This document shows positions 34,491 to 43,670 of a DNA stretch of 64,000 nucleotides, piece by piece. The stretch is taken from the NCBI GenBank assembly GCA_963169195.1, contig CAUJDN010000093.1:1-64000 (forward strand), in the 5' to 3' direction. Both the position numbers and the translations under genes were made by a program. The DNA comes from Acidobacteriota bacterium. GTDB lineage: Bacteria > Acidobacteriota > Vicinamibacteria > Vicinamibacterales > UBA2999. The notes under the pieces are model-generated. The model was not told the origin of the DNA. It was given only the letters and a program-made list of their open reading frames with translations, and searched no databases. Position 1 is the first letter of the stretch, and each line of letters opens with the position of its first letter.

Positions 34491-35379
34491 CAGACGATTG
34501 TACTCCCCGCACCACGGCGATGCCCGCCAGCACCAGCGCCGCCGCTGCCGCGATCCGAACGGAGAACGCCTCGCCGAGCAGCAGCGATCCGAGCACGACC
34601 GCGATCAGTGGGTTGACGTACGCGTAGAGCGACACCGTGGAGATCGGGAGATGCGCGACAGCATAGACGTAGGCGGTGTATGCGAGCGTCGAGCCCGCGA
34701 GGGTGAGGTAGGCCATCGCGGCGAGGCTACGCGCCGAGAAGTGAAGCGCCCTCCACTCGCCGGACACCGTCGCCAGGCCCAGCAGCATCATCCCGCTGAA
34801 GAGCATCTGCACCGCGGACGCGGTCAGGGCGTCGCCCTTCGCCGCGTGCCGCTTGGTGTACGACGTGCCGAGCGCCCACCCGAGACATGCCACCTGCAGG
34901 GCCATCACGCCCCGGAAGAAGGCCTGCCCCTCGCTGCCCCCGGCCGAGATCTCGGGGAGCACCAGTACGACGATGCCCGAGAAGCCCACCATGAGGCCGG
35001 CCAGCGTCGCCCATCGGAGCCGTTCGCCGCCCGGCAGGAGCGACTCGATGCCCACCGACCAGAACGGCACGGACGCGATCACCACCGCGGTGAGGCCGCT
35101 GGCCACGTGCTGCTCGGCCCAGACGACGAAGCCGTTGCCGACGACGTTCATCAGGAAACCCAGCAGCGCGAGGCTCCCCCACGCGCGCGGCCCGGGCAGC
35201 CGCCGACCCGTCGCCTGGACGAACAGCGCCAGAACGGCGCCGGCGGCCGTCCACCTGAGGCCGGCCAGCAGGAAGACCGGCACGGTCTCGAGAGCCACGC
35301 GGATCGCGAGGTAGGTGGTGCCCCAGACGAGGCAGATGGTGGCCCACGCCAGCCAGGCCAGCTTCTGCTCCCGCGTCAT
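34453..35379 (-). CDS. EamA-family (DMT) transporter
   Basis: 308 residues from ATG 35379 (M-T-R-E-Q-K-L-A-W). About ten hydrophobic helices in two five-helix EamA repeats are seen; the first repeat has I-C-L-V-W-G-T-T-Y-L-A-I-R, the second has Y-L-T-L-A-G-S-T-L-A-Y and the motif P-L-I-A-V-V-L-G near the end, both characteristic. It exports or imports amino acids, nucleotides or related metabolites; the substrate is not predictable. An upstream extension in frame is Arg/Pro-rich and rejected. It overlaps the downstream nuclease gene. Confidence 0.87.
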   Translation of the reverse strand: MTREQKLAWLAWATICLVWGTTYLAIRVALETVPVFLLAGLRWTAAGAVLALFVQATGRRLPGPRAWGSLALLGFLMNVVGNGFVVWAEQHVASGLTAVVIASVPFWSVGIESLLPGGERLRWATLAGLMVGFSGIVVLVLPEISAGGSEGQAFFRGVMALQVACLGWALGTSYTKRHAAKGDALTASAVQMLFSGMMLLGLATVSGEWRALHFSARSLAAMAYLTLAGSTLAYTAYVYAVAHLPISTVSLYAYVNPLIAVVLGSLLLGEAFSVRIAAAAALVLAGIAVVRGVQSSGGSPAAPRRTRA

Positions 35380-35410
35380 CTGCCGGAGGGCTCCCGGCGT
35401 TCCGGCGCGG

Positions 35411-36622
35411 TCACTGCGACCGGTGGCGGTCGGCGTCGGCAGCCACGGGCGTGGTCTCGGCCGCAAAGCGGACGCAGTTGCCGCCTTCCTCCTTCGCCCG
35501 ATACTGCGCGAGGTCCGCCCGGGCGATGAGGGCCTGCACGTTCACCTCGCCCGGCAGCGCCTGCGCGAGGCCGAAGCTGGCCGTGATACGCAGGTCCTCG
35601 CCCGCCCATGGCACCGGCCGGTCGGCCACTTCGCGCCGGAGCGTCTCGGCCACGCGCCGCGCGCCCGACTGCGGCGTCTCGGGAAGCAGGACCAGGAACT
35701 GCCCGCCCGAGTAGCGACACTTGAGGTCCGAGCCGCGCAGCACTTCGCGCATCCGTTTGCCGATCACCGCGAGCACCGCGTCGCCGCAGAGATGTCCGTG
35801 GCGATCGTTGACGTCCTTCAGGTGATCGAGGTCGAAGACGATCAGCGACACGGGAGCCTGGCTGCGCCGTGCGCGCCTCAGCTCCGCGTCGATGACCTCC
35901 ATGGCATGCCCCCGGGTGAAGCAGCCCGTGAGCGCGTCGCGCACGCTGTTCTCGCGGACCTCTCGAGCCAGCTGCGCATGCCGGATGGCAAGCGCCAGCA
36001 GGGGGGCCGCCGCCTCCACGGCCCGGCGCCGTTCAGCCGGGAGCGCGCCGTTGGTCATGCGCACCCCGAGCACGCCGATCGCCGACGACCCGGCCATCAG
36101 CGGAAAGCCGACGGCGTGTGCTTCCTCGCCCGTGCCGGCCTGGCCGGCCAGTAGCTGCTCCGCGAGATCGCCCCACCTGAGCGTCTCCTCGCTCCCGCGC
36201 GTGTCGCCGGAGAGGGCCTCCCACTGCGTGCCCTCGCGGACCAGCACCCACACCCGGTCGGTGCCCGCGATGGACGGCAGGTAGCGTGCGATGCTCACCC
36301 GGATGGCATCGAAGTCGCTGGACCGTCCCAGCGCCTGCCCGAACGAGACCAGCCGCTCGGTCTCCTCGGCCCGAATGTCACCTTCCCGCCGGACGGTCTC
36401 CGCCACCGCGGCGGCGGTCTGGGCCTGGTAGCGCTTGCGCACCTCGTGCAAGATGAGGACGACGGCCAGCATGACCAGCGCCGGCACGAGGGACAGCCCG
36501 CTCTGTTCCTCGACCTGGCGGGCAAACGAGAAGAGGCGCGAGATCGGCGCGGAGAACAGGACCACGATGGCAGCCGCGAGACCGATGAGCGGCAGAACGT
36601 CCTGGCGGCCGAAGATTTTCAT
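35411..36622 (-). CDS. GGDEF-domain protein with degenerate active site, GAF-like region and N-terminal membrane anchor
   Basis: 403 residues from ATG 36622. Hydrophobic segments are at about 8-25 and 40-60, then a GAF-like region (about 85-235), then a GGDEF domain (about 240-395) with D-A-L-T-G-C-F-T-R and F-D-L-D-H-L-K-D-V-N-D. The signature reads C-R-Y-S-G-G-Q-F where active cyclases have R-Y-G-G-(D/E)-E-F, so the catalytic acidic residue is Gly and the following Glu is Gln. The inhibitory-site R-G-S-D sits exactly five residues upstream, intact. It is probably a c-di-GMP-binding receptor rather than a cyclase. It is divergent from the hybrid kinase gene with a 32-base gap. Confidence 0.85.
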   Translation of the reverse strand: MKIFGRQDVLPLIGLAAAIVVLFSAPISRLFSFARQVEEQSGLSLVPALVMLAVVLILHEVRKRYQAQTAAAVAETVRREGDIRAEETERLVSFGQALGRSSDFDAIRVSIARYLPSIAGTDRVWVLVREGTQWEALSGDTRGSEETLRWGDLAEQLLAGQAGTGEEAHAVGFPLMAGSSAIGVLGVRMTNGALPAERRRAVEAAAPLLALAIRHAQLAREVRENSVRDALTGCFTRGHAMEVIDAELRRARRSQAPVSLIVFDLDHLKDVNDRHGHLCGDAVLAVIGKRMREVLRGSDLKCRYSGGQFLVLLPETPQSGARRVAETLRREVADRPVPWAGEDLRITASFGLAQALPGEVNVQALIARADLAQYRAKEEGGNCVRFAAETTPVAADADRHRSQ

Positions 36623-36654
36623 GCCCACGCTGAGACTAGCTGCACGCCCGGAAG

Positions 36655-38211
36655 GTGTCAAACCGCGAGTTGCGCTACATTGATGACGCAGTGGCGGACG
36701 CCGCGTCCTTCGCGCGCTTCTTCGACGGGGCCCACGCGGGCTTCTACATCGGCACGCTGGACGAGGCGGCGTCCGCGACGCTTTCCGCCAACGCACACCT
36801 GAAACTCATACTGGGCTACCCGCCCGAGCTTCCCGACACGCAGGTCCGCCCCTTCGATCCCCCCCGATTCGTCGACCCCGAGGCGCGCGCCTCTCTGCTC
36901 GAGCGCCTCCGCAAGGCCGGGTCGGTCTCCAACCACCTGCTTCGCCTGCGTCGGCTCGACAACTCCATCGCGTGGGTCGAGGTGACGGCCAGCGCCGAGC
37001 CCGCCCCGGGCGAGGGCCTCCGCGTCGAGGCCATTCTCAGCGACGTCGGCGAGCGCCGAAAACTCGATAACCAGTCCCGCGACATCCAGGCGCAGCTCCT
37101 GCAGGCCGAGAAGATGGCGGCCCTCGGCCACACCATTTCCGGCGTCGCCCACGAGCTCAACAATCCACTCGCCACCATTCTGTCGTGGGCCGAGCGGCTG
37201 AGCGACCATCCGCCCGACGAGAAGACACGGCGCGGCCTGGCCGTCATCCTCGGCGAGGCGGAGCGCGCCGCGCGCATTGTCCGCAACCTGCTCACCTTCG
37301 CCCGCAAGCGCCAGAGCACGCGGGCGATGGTGGATGTGAACCAGGTGGTGAAGGAGACGCTGGCCCTGCGCACGTACGAACAGCGGGTTTCGAACCTCAC
37401 CCTCATCGAGGCGCTCGCCTCGGGCCTCCCGCAGGTGTTCGCCGACGCCCACCAGATCAAGCAGGTGCTGCTCAATCTCGTCATCAACGCCGAGCAGGCC
37501 ATGCTGACCGCGCACGGCCGCGGGACGCTCGTCGTCCGCACGTGGCACGACCCCGACAAGGGCAACGTGCTGCTCGAGATCAACGACGATGGGCCGGGCG
37601 TGACGCCCGAGGTCGAGTCCCGGATCTTCGATCCGTTCTTCACGACCAAGGAGGTGGGGAAGGGGACCGGCCTCGGGCTGAGCGTGGCCTACGCCCTCGT
37701 CCAGGAGCACGGGGGCCGCATCTGGGTCAGGTCGGAAGGCCATGCGGGCGCCTCGTTCTTCGTGGAACTGCCGGTCGCCATGCGGCCGGCACCCACGCCC
37801 GGCGCAAGCCCGGCACCGCCGGCATCGATCTCGCTGGACCGGTTCAAGGGCGCCCGCGTGCTCGTGGTGGAGGACGAACCGGCGCTGGCGGTGGCGGTCT
37901 CCGAGGCGCTTGGGGACGCCGGCTTCGTGGTGGATCGGGCGGGCGACGGCGAGGAGGGCCTCACCCGCCTCGCCGAACAGTCCTACGAGCTCATCGTCTG
38001 CGACCTGAAGATGCCGCGGATCGACGGGATGCAGTTCTACCGCGCCATGGCAGCGGCCACGCCGGCCCTGGCCCGGCGCGTCATCTTCGTCACCGGCGAC
38101 GTGGCGGGCACCGACGCCGAGCGGTTCCTCGAGGAGACGGGGTGCCGCTGGCTCTCGAAGCCGTTCAGGCTGGGCGACTTGCTCCGGGCCGCCCGCGACA
38201 CTCTCTCGTAG
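36655..38211 (+). CDS. Hybrid sensor histidine kinase: PAS-like, HisKA, HATPase, receiver
   Basis: 518 residues, no membrane helix. A PAS-like region is at about 15-130, then HisKA with the phosphoacceptor in G-V-A-H-E-L-N-N-P-L (His166). The catalytic domain has N-L-V-I-N-A-E-Q-A-M (N box), D-D-G-P-G-V (G1), and G-K-G-T-G-L-G-L-S (G2). The C-terminal receiver has E-D-E-P and the acceptor Asp450 in V-C-D-L-K-M-P. It is a cytosolic phosphorelay kinase; the stimulus is unknown. It starts at GTG. Its last 175 bases overlap, on the other strand, the 3' extension of the FliA-type sigma gene. Confidence 0.9.
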   Translation: MSNRELRYIDDAVADAASFARFFDGAHAGFYIGTLDEAASATLSANAHLKLILGYPPELPDTQVRPFDPPRFVDPEARASLLERLRKAGSVSNHLLRLRRLDNSIAWVEVTASAEPAPGEGLRVEAILSDVGERRKLDNQSRDIQAQLLQAEKMAALGHTISGVAHELNNPLATILSWAERLSDHPPDEKTRRGLAVILGEAERAARIVRNLLTFARKRQSTRAMVDVNQVVKETLALRTYEQRVSNLTLIEALASGLPQVFADAHQIKQVLLNLVINAEQAMLTAHGRGTLVVRTWHDPDKGNVLLEINDDGPGVTPEVESRIFDPFFTTKEVGKGTGLGLSVAYALVQEHGGRIWVRSEGHAGASFFVELPVAMRPAPTPGASPAPPASISLDRFKGARVLVVEDEPALAVAVSEALGDAGFVVDRAGDGEEGLTRLAEQSYELIVCDLKMPRIDGMQFYRAMAAATPALARRVIFVTGDVAGTDAERFLEETGCRWLSKPFRLGDLLRAARDTLS

Positions 38212-39071
38212 GGCACCACGACGGCGGAGGTGGCGCGCCGCTCCGCGTCCGGAGCCACCCGCGTGTCGGACATGGGCAGCGACGCCTTCGCCATGACCGG
38301 CTTCACCTGGAAGGCCAGGATGGCCGAACGGATGGCCCTGGCCGCGACTGCGGGGGCCGTGTCGGCGCCCAGGGCCTCGCGCAGGCGGCGCAGCGCCCGG
38401 GCGTGCAGCTGCGAGACGCGCGACTCGTTCACGCCCAGCTCGGTGCCGATCTCCTTCATCGTCACCTCGCCGTAGTAGTAGAGCGAGATCACGCGCTGCT
38501 CCCGGGCCGGGAGCGTGGCCACGGCGCGCTGCACCCGCTCCTTCACCTCGCTCTGCTCGTAGACCGCATCGGGCCGCTCCGGTTCGGCTGGCATCAGCAC
38601 GGCGGGCAGCTGCTGGTCGTCCACCTGCTCGGCCGTCGAGTAGGGCGACGTGGATTCAATCGTGTTGATGCGGACGATGGTCCGGCCAAGCCGCTTCTCG
38701 TCGGAGCCGACGGCGGCGGCGAGGTCCGCCAGCGACGGCTCGTGCCCGAGCTCGGCCCGGAGCTTCTCCCGTGCGGCCTCCAGCTCGCGACGCACACGCC
38801 GGACGCCGCGAGGCCAGGCGTCCTTTCGCAGGGCGTCGATCATGGCACCGCGAATGCGACGCTCGGCAAAGGTCTCGAACTTGATCCCGCGGCTGCCGTC
38901 GAACCGTTGGGCGGCGTCGATGAGCCCGATCACGCCGTCCTGGACGAGGTCTCCCAGGTCAATCGAATGCGGCATCGTCGCCGCCATTCTCCGGGCAAGG
39001 GCTTCGACGAAAGGCAATCCGGCTTCCACGCGGTTGGTTGCGGCGGCATCGACACTCATTCGTTCGCTCAT
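38037..39071 (-). CDS. FliA/WhiG-type (sigma-28 family) RNA polymerase sigma factor with C-terminal extension
   Basis: 344 residues from ATG 39071 (an ATG four codons later is equally plausible; GGAGG lies directly before the first). Region 2 has L-G-D-L-V-Q-D-G-V-I-G-L-I-D-A-A-Q-R-F-D and F-E-T-F-A-E-R-R-I-R-G-A-M-I-D, region 3 Y-S-T-A-E-Q, and region 4 E-Q-R-V-I-S-L-Y-Y-Y-G-E-V-T-M-K-E-I-G followed by the recognition helix N-E-S-R-V-S-Q-L-H-A-R-A. This is the FliA class. The sigma fold ends near residue 235. The remaining 110 residues are Arg/Ser/Ala-rich and partly antisense to the kinase gene, so they are likely unconserved. No flagellar genes are in view. Confidence 0.85.
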   Translation of the reverse strand: MSERMSVDAAATNRVEAGLPFVEALARRMAATMPHSIDLGDLVQDGVIGLIDAAQRFDGSRGIKFETFAERRIRGAMIDALRKDAWPRGVRRVRRELEAAREKLRAELGHEPSLADLAAAVGSDEKRLGRTIVRINTIESTSPYSTAEQVDDQQLPAVLMPAEPERPDAVYEQSEVKERVQRAVATLPAREQRVISLYYYGEVTMKEIGTELGVNESRVSQLHARALRRLREALGADTAPAVAARAIRSAILAFQVKPVMAKASLPMSDTRVAPDAERRATSAVVVPYERVSRAARSKSPSLNGFESQRHPVSSRNRSASVPATSPVTKMTRRARAGVAAAMAR

Positions 39072-39252
39072 CCTCCGGACCCAGGGTCAGGTCCCGCCGC
39101 CCTATAAGGCAACCTCGATGCCAAGGTTGTGCAGCGGCGTGGAGCGACGGGCATCGACGTCGATCTGAACTGTAAAGCCTTGAAAAGGCAGCCCTTGTAC
39201 GATGCTGGCGTGAAAAGCGCGATCTGTCGGCGACCAGCCCGTCCGTCAGGCT

Positions 39253-39291
39253 CTTGACGATTCTTGTGCTGAAATCGTCAAGCCGTTGACG
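39253..39291. promoter_or_regulatory. Operator-like half-sites CTTGACGATT / AATCGTCAAG / TTGACG
   Basis: A perfect 10-base inverted repeat (39253-39262 and 39273-39282, 10-base centre) immediately followed by a third TTGACG half-site (39286-39291). The forward-reverse-forward order is the same as at 40016-40044. Confidence 0.5.
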
Positions 39292-39338
39292 TGTTTCAGC
39301 GAGCCCTTCCGTGCATCGACGCGCAAAAACAGGCCCGG

Positions 39339-39362
39339 ATCGGACCACGAACGGGGTCCGAT
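39339..39362 (-). terminator. Inverted repeat ATCGGACC-N8-GGTCCGAT
   Basis: A perfect eight-pair stem. On the minus strand it follows the DHp microprotein gene and is followed, 9-10 bases later, by TGTTTTTG, so it may terminate that small operon. Confidence 0.5.
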
Positions 39363-39438
39363 GACTATTCCGTAATCAATCAACGAAATTGTGGGTCGAT
39401 CGCGAGGGCAGCGACCAGGGAGACGAACGAAAATGTCT

Positions 39439-39657
39439 CTATTCGGACTGGGCCATCGTCGCGCGGATCTCGCGCGCCAGACTCATGGCCTGCAGGGCGG
39501 CGGAGACCACCTGGGTGGCGCGTGCGCGCTGGCCCTCGTCTGGCGCCTTGGCTTCGAGCAGCTCCGCGTGCGCGAGGATGACGCCGAGCTGATTGTTCAG
39601 GCGGTGGAGAAGCGACCGCAGGTTGTCGGCATCGATACCCGACAAGGAGCCGTCCAT
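39439..39657 (-). CDS. Stand-alone histidine-kinase dimerisation/phosphoacceptor (DHp) microprotein
   Basis: 72 residues from ATG 39657. Nearly the whole protein is one helical hairpin with L-L-H-R-L-N-N-Q-L-G-V-I-L-A-H-A-E-L-L at about 16-34, matching the H-x-L-N-N phosphoacceptor helix of HisKA domains. The second helix is at about 45-70. No ATPase, PAS or receiver part is present. It could be a phosphotransfer or dimerisation partner for another kinase or for the NtrC-type regulator encoded divergently. It lies 41 bases after the HTH gene, same strand. Confidence 0.6.
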   Translation of the reverse strand: MDGSLSGIDADNLRSLLHRLNNQLGVILAHAELLEAKAPDEGQRARATQVVSAALQAMSLAREIRATMAQSE

Positions 39658-39698
39658 GGTTGTCCCGATTGGCACCTGCGGTCCGGTCAACACGGTCG

Positions 39699-39893
39699 TC
39701 ACACCGCCACGTTCGAAGCCGTGGGCGCCGAGCCGTCGGGCTGGCGCCACAGCGTGTCCACGAAGATCCGGATGCTGCCGCCGGCGGTCCGCACGTACTC
39801 GACCTTGCCCGCCGCAATCCAGTTGTAGATCGTGCGCCGACTCACGCCCACGAGCTCGCACGCCTTCATGATGCTCACAGTTTGACGTTCCAC
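39699..39893 (-). CDS. Small excisionase-like helix-turn-helix DNA-binding protein
   Basis: 64 residues from a GTG at 39893, chosen because AGGAGG lies eight bases upstream; the ATG at 39977 adds a Gly-rich tail and lacks such a site. Residues 6-50 are a MerR/excisionase-type winged HTH: I-M-K-A-C-E-L-V-G-V-S-R-R-T-I-Y-N-W-I-A-A-G-K-V, split as helix, turn and helix, then a wing with Y-V-R-T-A-G-G-S-I-R-I. No integrase or phage genes are nearby, so it is probably a local regulator. TTGACRAT half-sites on both sides of its operon are candidate targets. Confidence 0.78.
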   Translation of the reverse strand: MERQTVSIMKACELVGVSRRTIYNWIAAGKVEYVRTAGGSIRIFVDTLWRQPDGSAPTASNVAV

Positions 39894-40015
39894 GGGTCCT
39901 GCCTCCTGGCCGCAGCGGCCGGCACTGAAGTCTCCGTGTGCCCCTGCCCATCCGGCCGGGTGCCCACTCAAGTTCAACTATCGGTTCCTGCCACTATGAG
40001 ATTAGGCGTGCAGCC

Positions 40016-40044
40016 TTGACAATGATTGTCAAATATTTGACAAT
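40016..40044 (+). promoter_or_regulatory. Promoter and overlapping operator of the NtrC-type regulator gene
   Basis: TTGACA (40016-40021), 17-base spacer, GACAAT (40039-40044), placing the start of transcription at or near the ATG at 40053. The same bases form a palindrome TTGACAATGATTGTCAA (40016-40032) plus a third half-site TTGACAAT (40037-40044), so a bound dimer would block the promoter. Confidence 0.65.
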
Positions 40045-40052
40045 CGCTCGAA

Positions 40053-41426
<1,374 letters not shown>

Positions 41427-41514
41427 CCCTCGATTCACTTGGGTGGAGTAGCCATCAGCTCGAACGCCCTCTCGTTTCGTCCGATTCCAGCCGGCTCGGC
41501 GAGCAGATGGGCGA

Positions 41515-42222
41515 TCAACTCGAGTGAACTGTGGGGTTGGCGGGCCCCGAGCGGTGCACGGCCTGGTCCGTGAAGATCGTCACGTCCTCGGCGTAACGTG
41601 CGAGGAGGTGGAGGGGCGTGTCTCCGCTCGTGCGCCCCACGACGGCCTGCACGATCGGGCGCTTCCGGCCGCCCACGGCCACGACCCAGATGCGGCGGGT
41701 GCTGACCAGGAAGGGCAGCGTGAGCGACAGCCGCCGGCGCGGGATACGGGCGGCGTCGTGGATGGCCACGACGCGCGTCTGTGCTTCGATGGCCGGAGAG
41801 CCGGCGAAGATGGCACCCACGTGGCCGTCCTCGCCCACGCCGACAATGGCCAGGTCGAGCGGCTCGCCCGCCAGCTCGCGGTCCAGCACGTGGTCGTAGT
41901 CGAGCGCTGCTTCCTCGAGGTCCGGCCCCGCCGCGTGCATGGGGAACACGTGCGGGCGCCCGCTGTCCATCGGGGCGATGAGCATCTGGCGTGCGAGGCC
42001 CGCGCTCGACTCCGGGTCGGTGAGCGGAACCGCGCACTCGTCCACCCAGAAGAGCGACACGCGCGTCCAGTCCACGCGGGCCGCGCGGAGCGCCCCCAGA
42101 TAGATGAGCGCGGTGGCGCCGCCGGAGAGTCCGCACGAGAGCGGCCCGGCCGCGGCCAGTTGCTCGAATCCGGAGGACAGCTCGGCCCGGAGTCCTTCGA
42201 CGGTGGCGACGACCAGCTGCAT
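41515..42222 (-). CDS. pgl: 6-phosphogluconolactonase
   Basis: 235 residues, matching the NagB-fold lactonase family. Motifs are L-S-G-G-A-T near 33, F-W-V-D-E-C near 59 (family W-x-D-E-R), and the catalytic segment V-G-E-D-G-H-V-G-A-I-F. It hydrolyses 6-phosphogluconolactone in the oxidative pentose phosphate pathway; zwf and gnd are not adjacent. The Arg of D-E-R is replaced by Cys in this protein. A glucosamine-6-phosphate isomerase assignment is less likely given the E-D-G-H-V-G motif. It is divergent from the next small gene with a 19-base gap. Confidence 0.85.
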   Translation of the reverse strand: MQLVVATVEGLRAELSSGFEQLAAAGPLSCGLSGGATALIYLGALRAARVDWTRVSLFWVDECAVPLTDPESSAGLARQMLIAPMDSGRPHVFPMHAAGPDLEEAALDYDHVLDRELAGEPLDLAIVGVGEDGHVGAIFAGSPAIEAQTRVVAIHDAARIPRRRLSLTLPFLVSTRRIWVVAVGGRKRPIVQAVVGRTSGDTPLHLLARYAEDVTIFTDQAVHRSGPANPTVHSS

Positions 42223-42241
42223 CCGGGATAGGATACCTTCC

Positions 42242-42628
42242 GTGCCGCCGCGTTTTGCCTACTGGACGATCCTGGTGGACGGCCAGGCCACCGCGTTCCG
42301 AGCCGCGAGCCAGGATGAGCTCCTGCCGACCTTCAACCGGCTCAAGCTGAAGCATCCGACGGCGATGATGATGTGGTTTCAGGGCGGGAAGCTCTGGCGC
42401 TCGAGGCTCGAGGCCCAGGAGGCCGCCGTCGCCGCGCGTCGGGCGGACGAGCGGAAGCAGCGGGCGGCCCAGTCGCCGCCCCGCGATCGCACGTGGCGCC
42501 CGGGCGGCGCCCATCGGGATCCGCGCCAGAAGTACAAGGACGCGAAGAAGGCGAAATGGACGCGCTTCAAGCAACGCATTCGCCAGGGGGCGGAACGACG
42601 GCGCCGCAAGGCGGGAGAAGAGGAATGA
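42242..42628 (+). CDS. Conserved-looking small basic protein of unknown function
   Basis: 128 residues from a GTG at 42242 (V-P-P-R-F-A-Y-W-T-I-L-V-D-G). The first 60 residues look like a compact alpha/beta domain ending in W-F-Q-G-G-K-L-W; the rest is a Lys/Arg-rich tail, suggesting nucleic-acid or ribosome contact. No family name is known to me with certainty. TAGGAT lies 7 bases before the start. Its stop overlaps the ATG of the next gene (ATGA), so the two are translationally coupled. Confidence 0.65.
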   Translation: MPPRFAYWTILVDGQATAFRAASQDELLPTFNRLKLKHPTAMMMWFQGGKLWRSRLEAQEAAVAARRADERKQRAAQSPPRDRTWRPGGAHRDPRQKYKDAKKAKWTRFKQRIRQGAERRRRKAGEEE

Positions 42629-42972
42629 TCGCGCACGTCGTCCTCTTCAGTCCCAGGGCCGACGTCGATGCGGCCGCGCGGGAGGCCTTGATCGCCGCGC
42701 TGGAGCGAGCCTGCTCGGACATCCCGCAGATCAGGCGCGTTCGTGTCGGCCGCCGGCGGGTGCTTGGCTACGCCTACGACACCCTGGCACCCGTGCAATT
42801 CGAGTATGCCGCCATCCTCGAGTTCGACTCCGAGGCCGATCTGAGGGCCTATCTGGAGCATCCCGCTCACGCGGAACTGGGTGAGCGCTTCCGATTGTCG
42901 GCGGCCGCAGCCTTCGCGCACGACTTCGAGATCGTGGACGCGGGCAGCGTCCGTCTGCTGGTCAAGCCCTAG
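42625..42972 (+). CDS. Dabb-type (stress-responsive alpha/beta-barrel) ferredoxin-like protein
   Basis: 115 residues. The pattern I-A-H-V-V-L-F-S-P then helix, then Y-A-A-I-L-E-F-D-S-E-A-D-L-R-A-Y-L-E-H-P-A-H is that of Dabb domains, dimeric ferredoxin-like folds of small cyclases, hydrolases or stress proteins. AGGA and GGGAG precede the ATG at 42625. It is coupled to the preceding basic protein gene by a four-base overlap, and overlaps the convergent HAD gene by four bases. Confidence 0.82.
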   Translation: MIAHVVLFSPRADVDAAAREALIAALERACSDIPQIRRVRVGRRRVLGYAYDTLAPVQFEYAAILEFDSEADLRAYLEHPAHAELGERFRLSAAAAFAHDFEIVDAGSVRLLVKP

Positions 42973-43670
42973 TCGCGCGATTCCCGCCGGAGCAGCCGGC
43001 GGATGCGCCGGACCACCGCGGGCTGCCTGCGCTCGTCGTCCAGACGCTCGAGAAAGGCGAGCGCCTCGGAGATGGACCCGACCGTACGAACGCCGAGGTG
43101 ACGTGCCGCCGCGGGCGCGGCGCCTGACGTCGATGGCCAGACCAGAACCGGCGTGGCCTTGCTGTCCATCGCCACGTCCAGGCAGTTCTCGGGCCGGTCG
43201 TCCACGACGGCGTCCAGTTGAAGCGCGTCGGCCAGCTTGCCGCGCGACCGCGGGACCACGAACACGGACGGGAGGCGGAACCCGTGCGCCTCGAGCCATC
43301 GCTGGGTCTGCGCCTGCGTGGTGTCGCCGGCGCTCGGCGGGCGTGTCGTGATGAACAACACCTCCCAGCGCCGCCTGCGCGCCGTGTCCGCAAGGCGCGC
43401 GATGATTCCGGGCGAGGCTTCCGGCAGCGTCGTCCAGAAGTCCTCGATCCCCTTGACATGCTCCCACAGACGGCGTTGCTGGGCGGCGGTCAGGTGCAGC
43501 TCGTCCACCGACGGGCCGGGGATGGCCGACGTCTCTCCCGGGCTCTCGGCCGCTCCGACCGCCGCACCGCTCCCGCCCGGCGGCGCGAAGAGCGCGTCGG
43601 ACACCCTGCGCAACACTGCGTACATGTCGGCCACGGTGCCGTCCATGTCGAAGGCGACGCGGAGGCTCAC
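42969..43670 (-). CDS. HAD-superfamily hydrolase
   Basis: 233 residues from a GTG at 43670 whose first bases overlap the dus stop (GTGA), so it is co-translated with dus. Motif I is F-D-M-D-G-T-V-A-D, with the nucleophile Asp at residue 8; motif II I-T-T-R-P-P and motif III/IV K-L-A-D-A-L plus V-V-D-D-R-P-E-N are present. The layout resembles 5'-nucleotidase/deoxyribonucleotidase-like HADs. The insert between motif I and II (about 25-55) is Gly/Pro/Ala-rich. Substrate is unknown. Confidence 0.83.
   Translation of the reverse strand: MSLRVAFDMDGTVADMYAVLRRVSDALFAPPGGSGAAVGAAESPGETSAIPGPSVDELHLTAAQQRRLWEHVKGIEDFWTTLPEASPGIIARLADTARRRRWEVLFITTRPPSAGDTTQAQTQRWLEAHGFRLPSVFVVPRSRGKLADALQLDAVVDDRPENCLDVAMDSKATPVLVWPSTSGAAPAAARHLGVRTVGSISEALAFLERLDDERRQPAVVRRIRRLLRRESRD

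Larger units (their letters stand above)
39072..39438. other. 367-base regulatory gap upstream of the sigma factor
   Basis: No coding gene is supported. The gap is less GC-rich than its surroundings and holds two perfect inverted repeats, listed separately (39253-39291 and 39339-39362). The left part is the probable promoter and leader of the FliA-type gene, and the right part is the 3' flank of the DHp microprotein gene. Confidence 0.6.

Noticed and set aside
39699-39893. A prophage or integrative-element excisionase.
   Set aside because: No integrase, attachment-site repeat or phage gene is nearby; the HTH is used widely by small chromosomal regulators.
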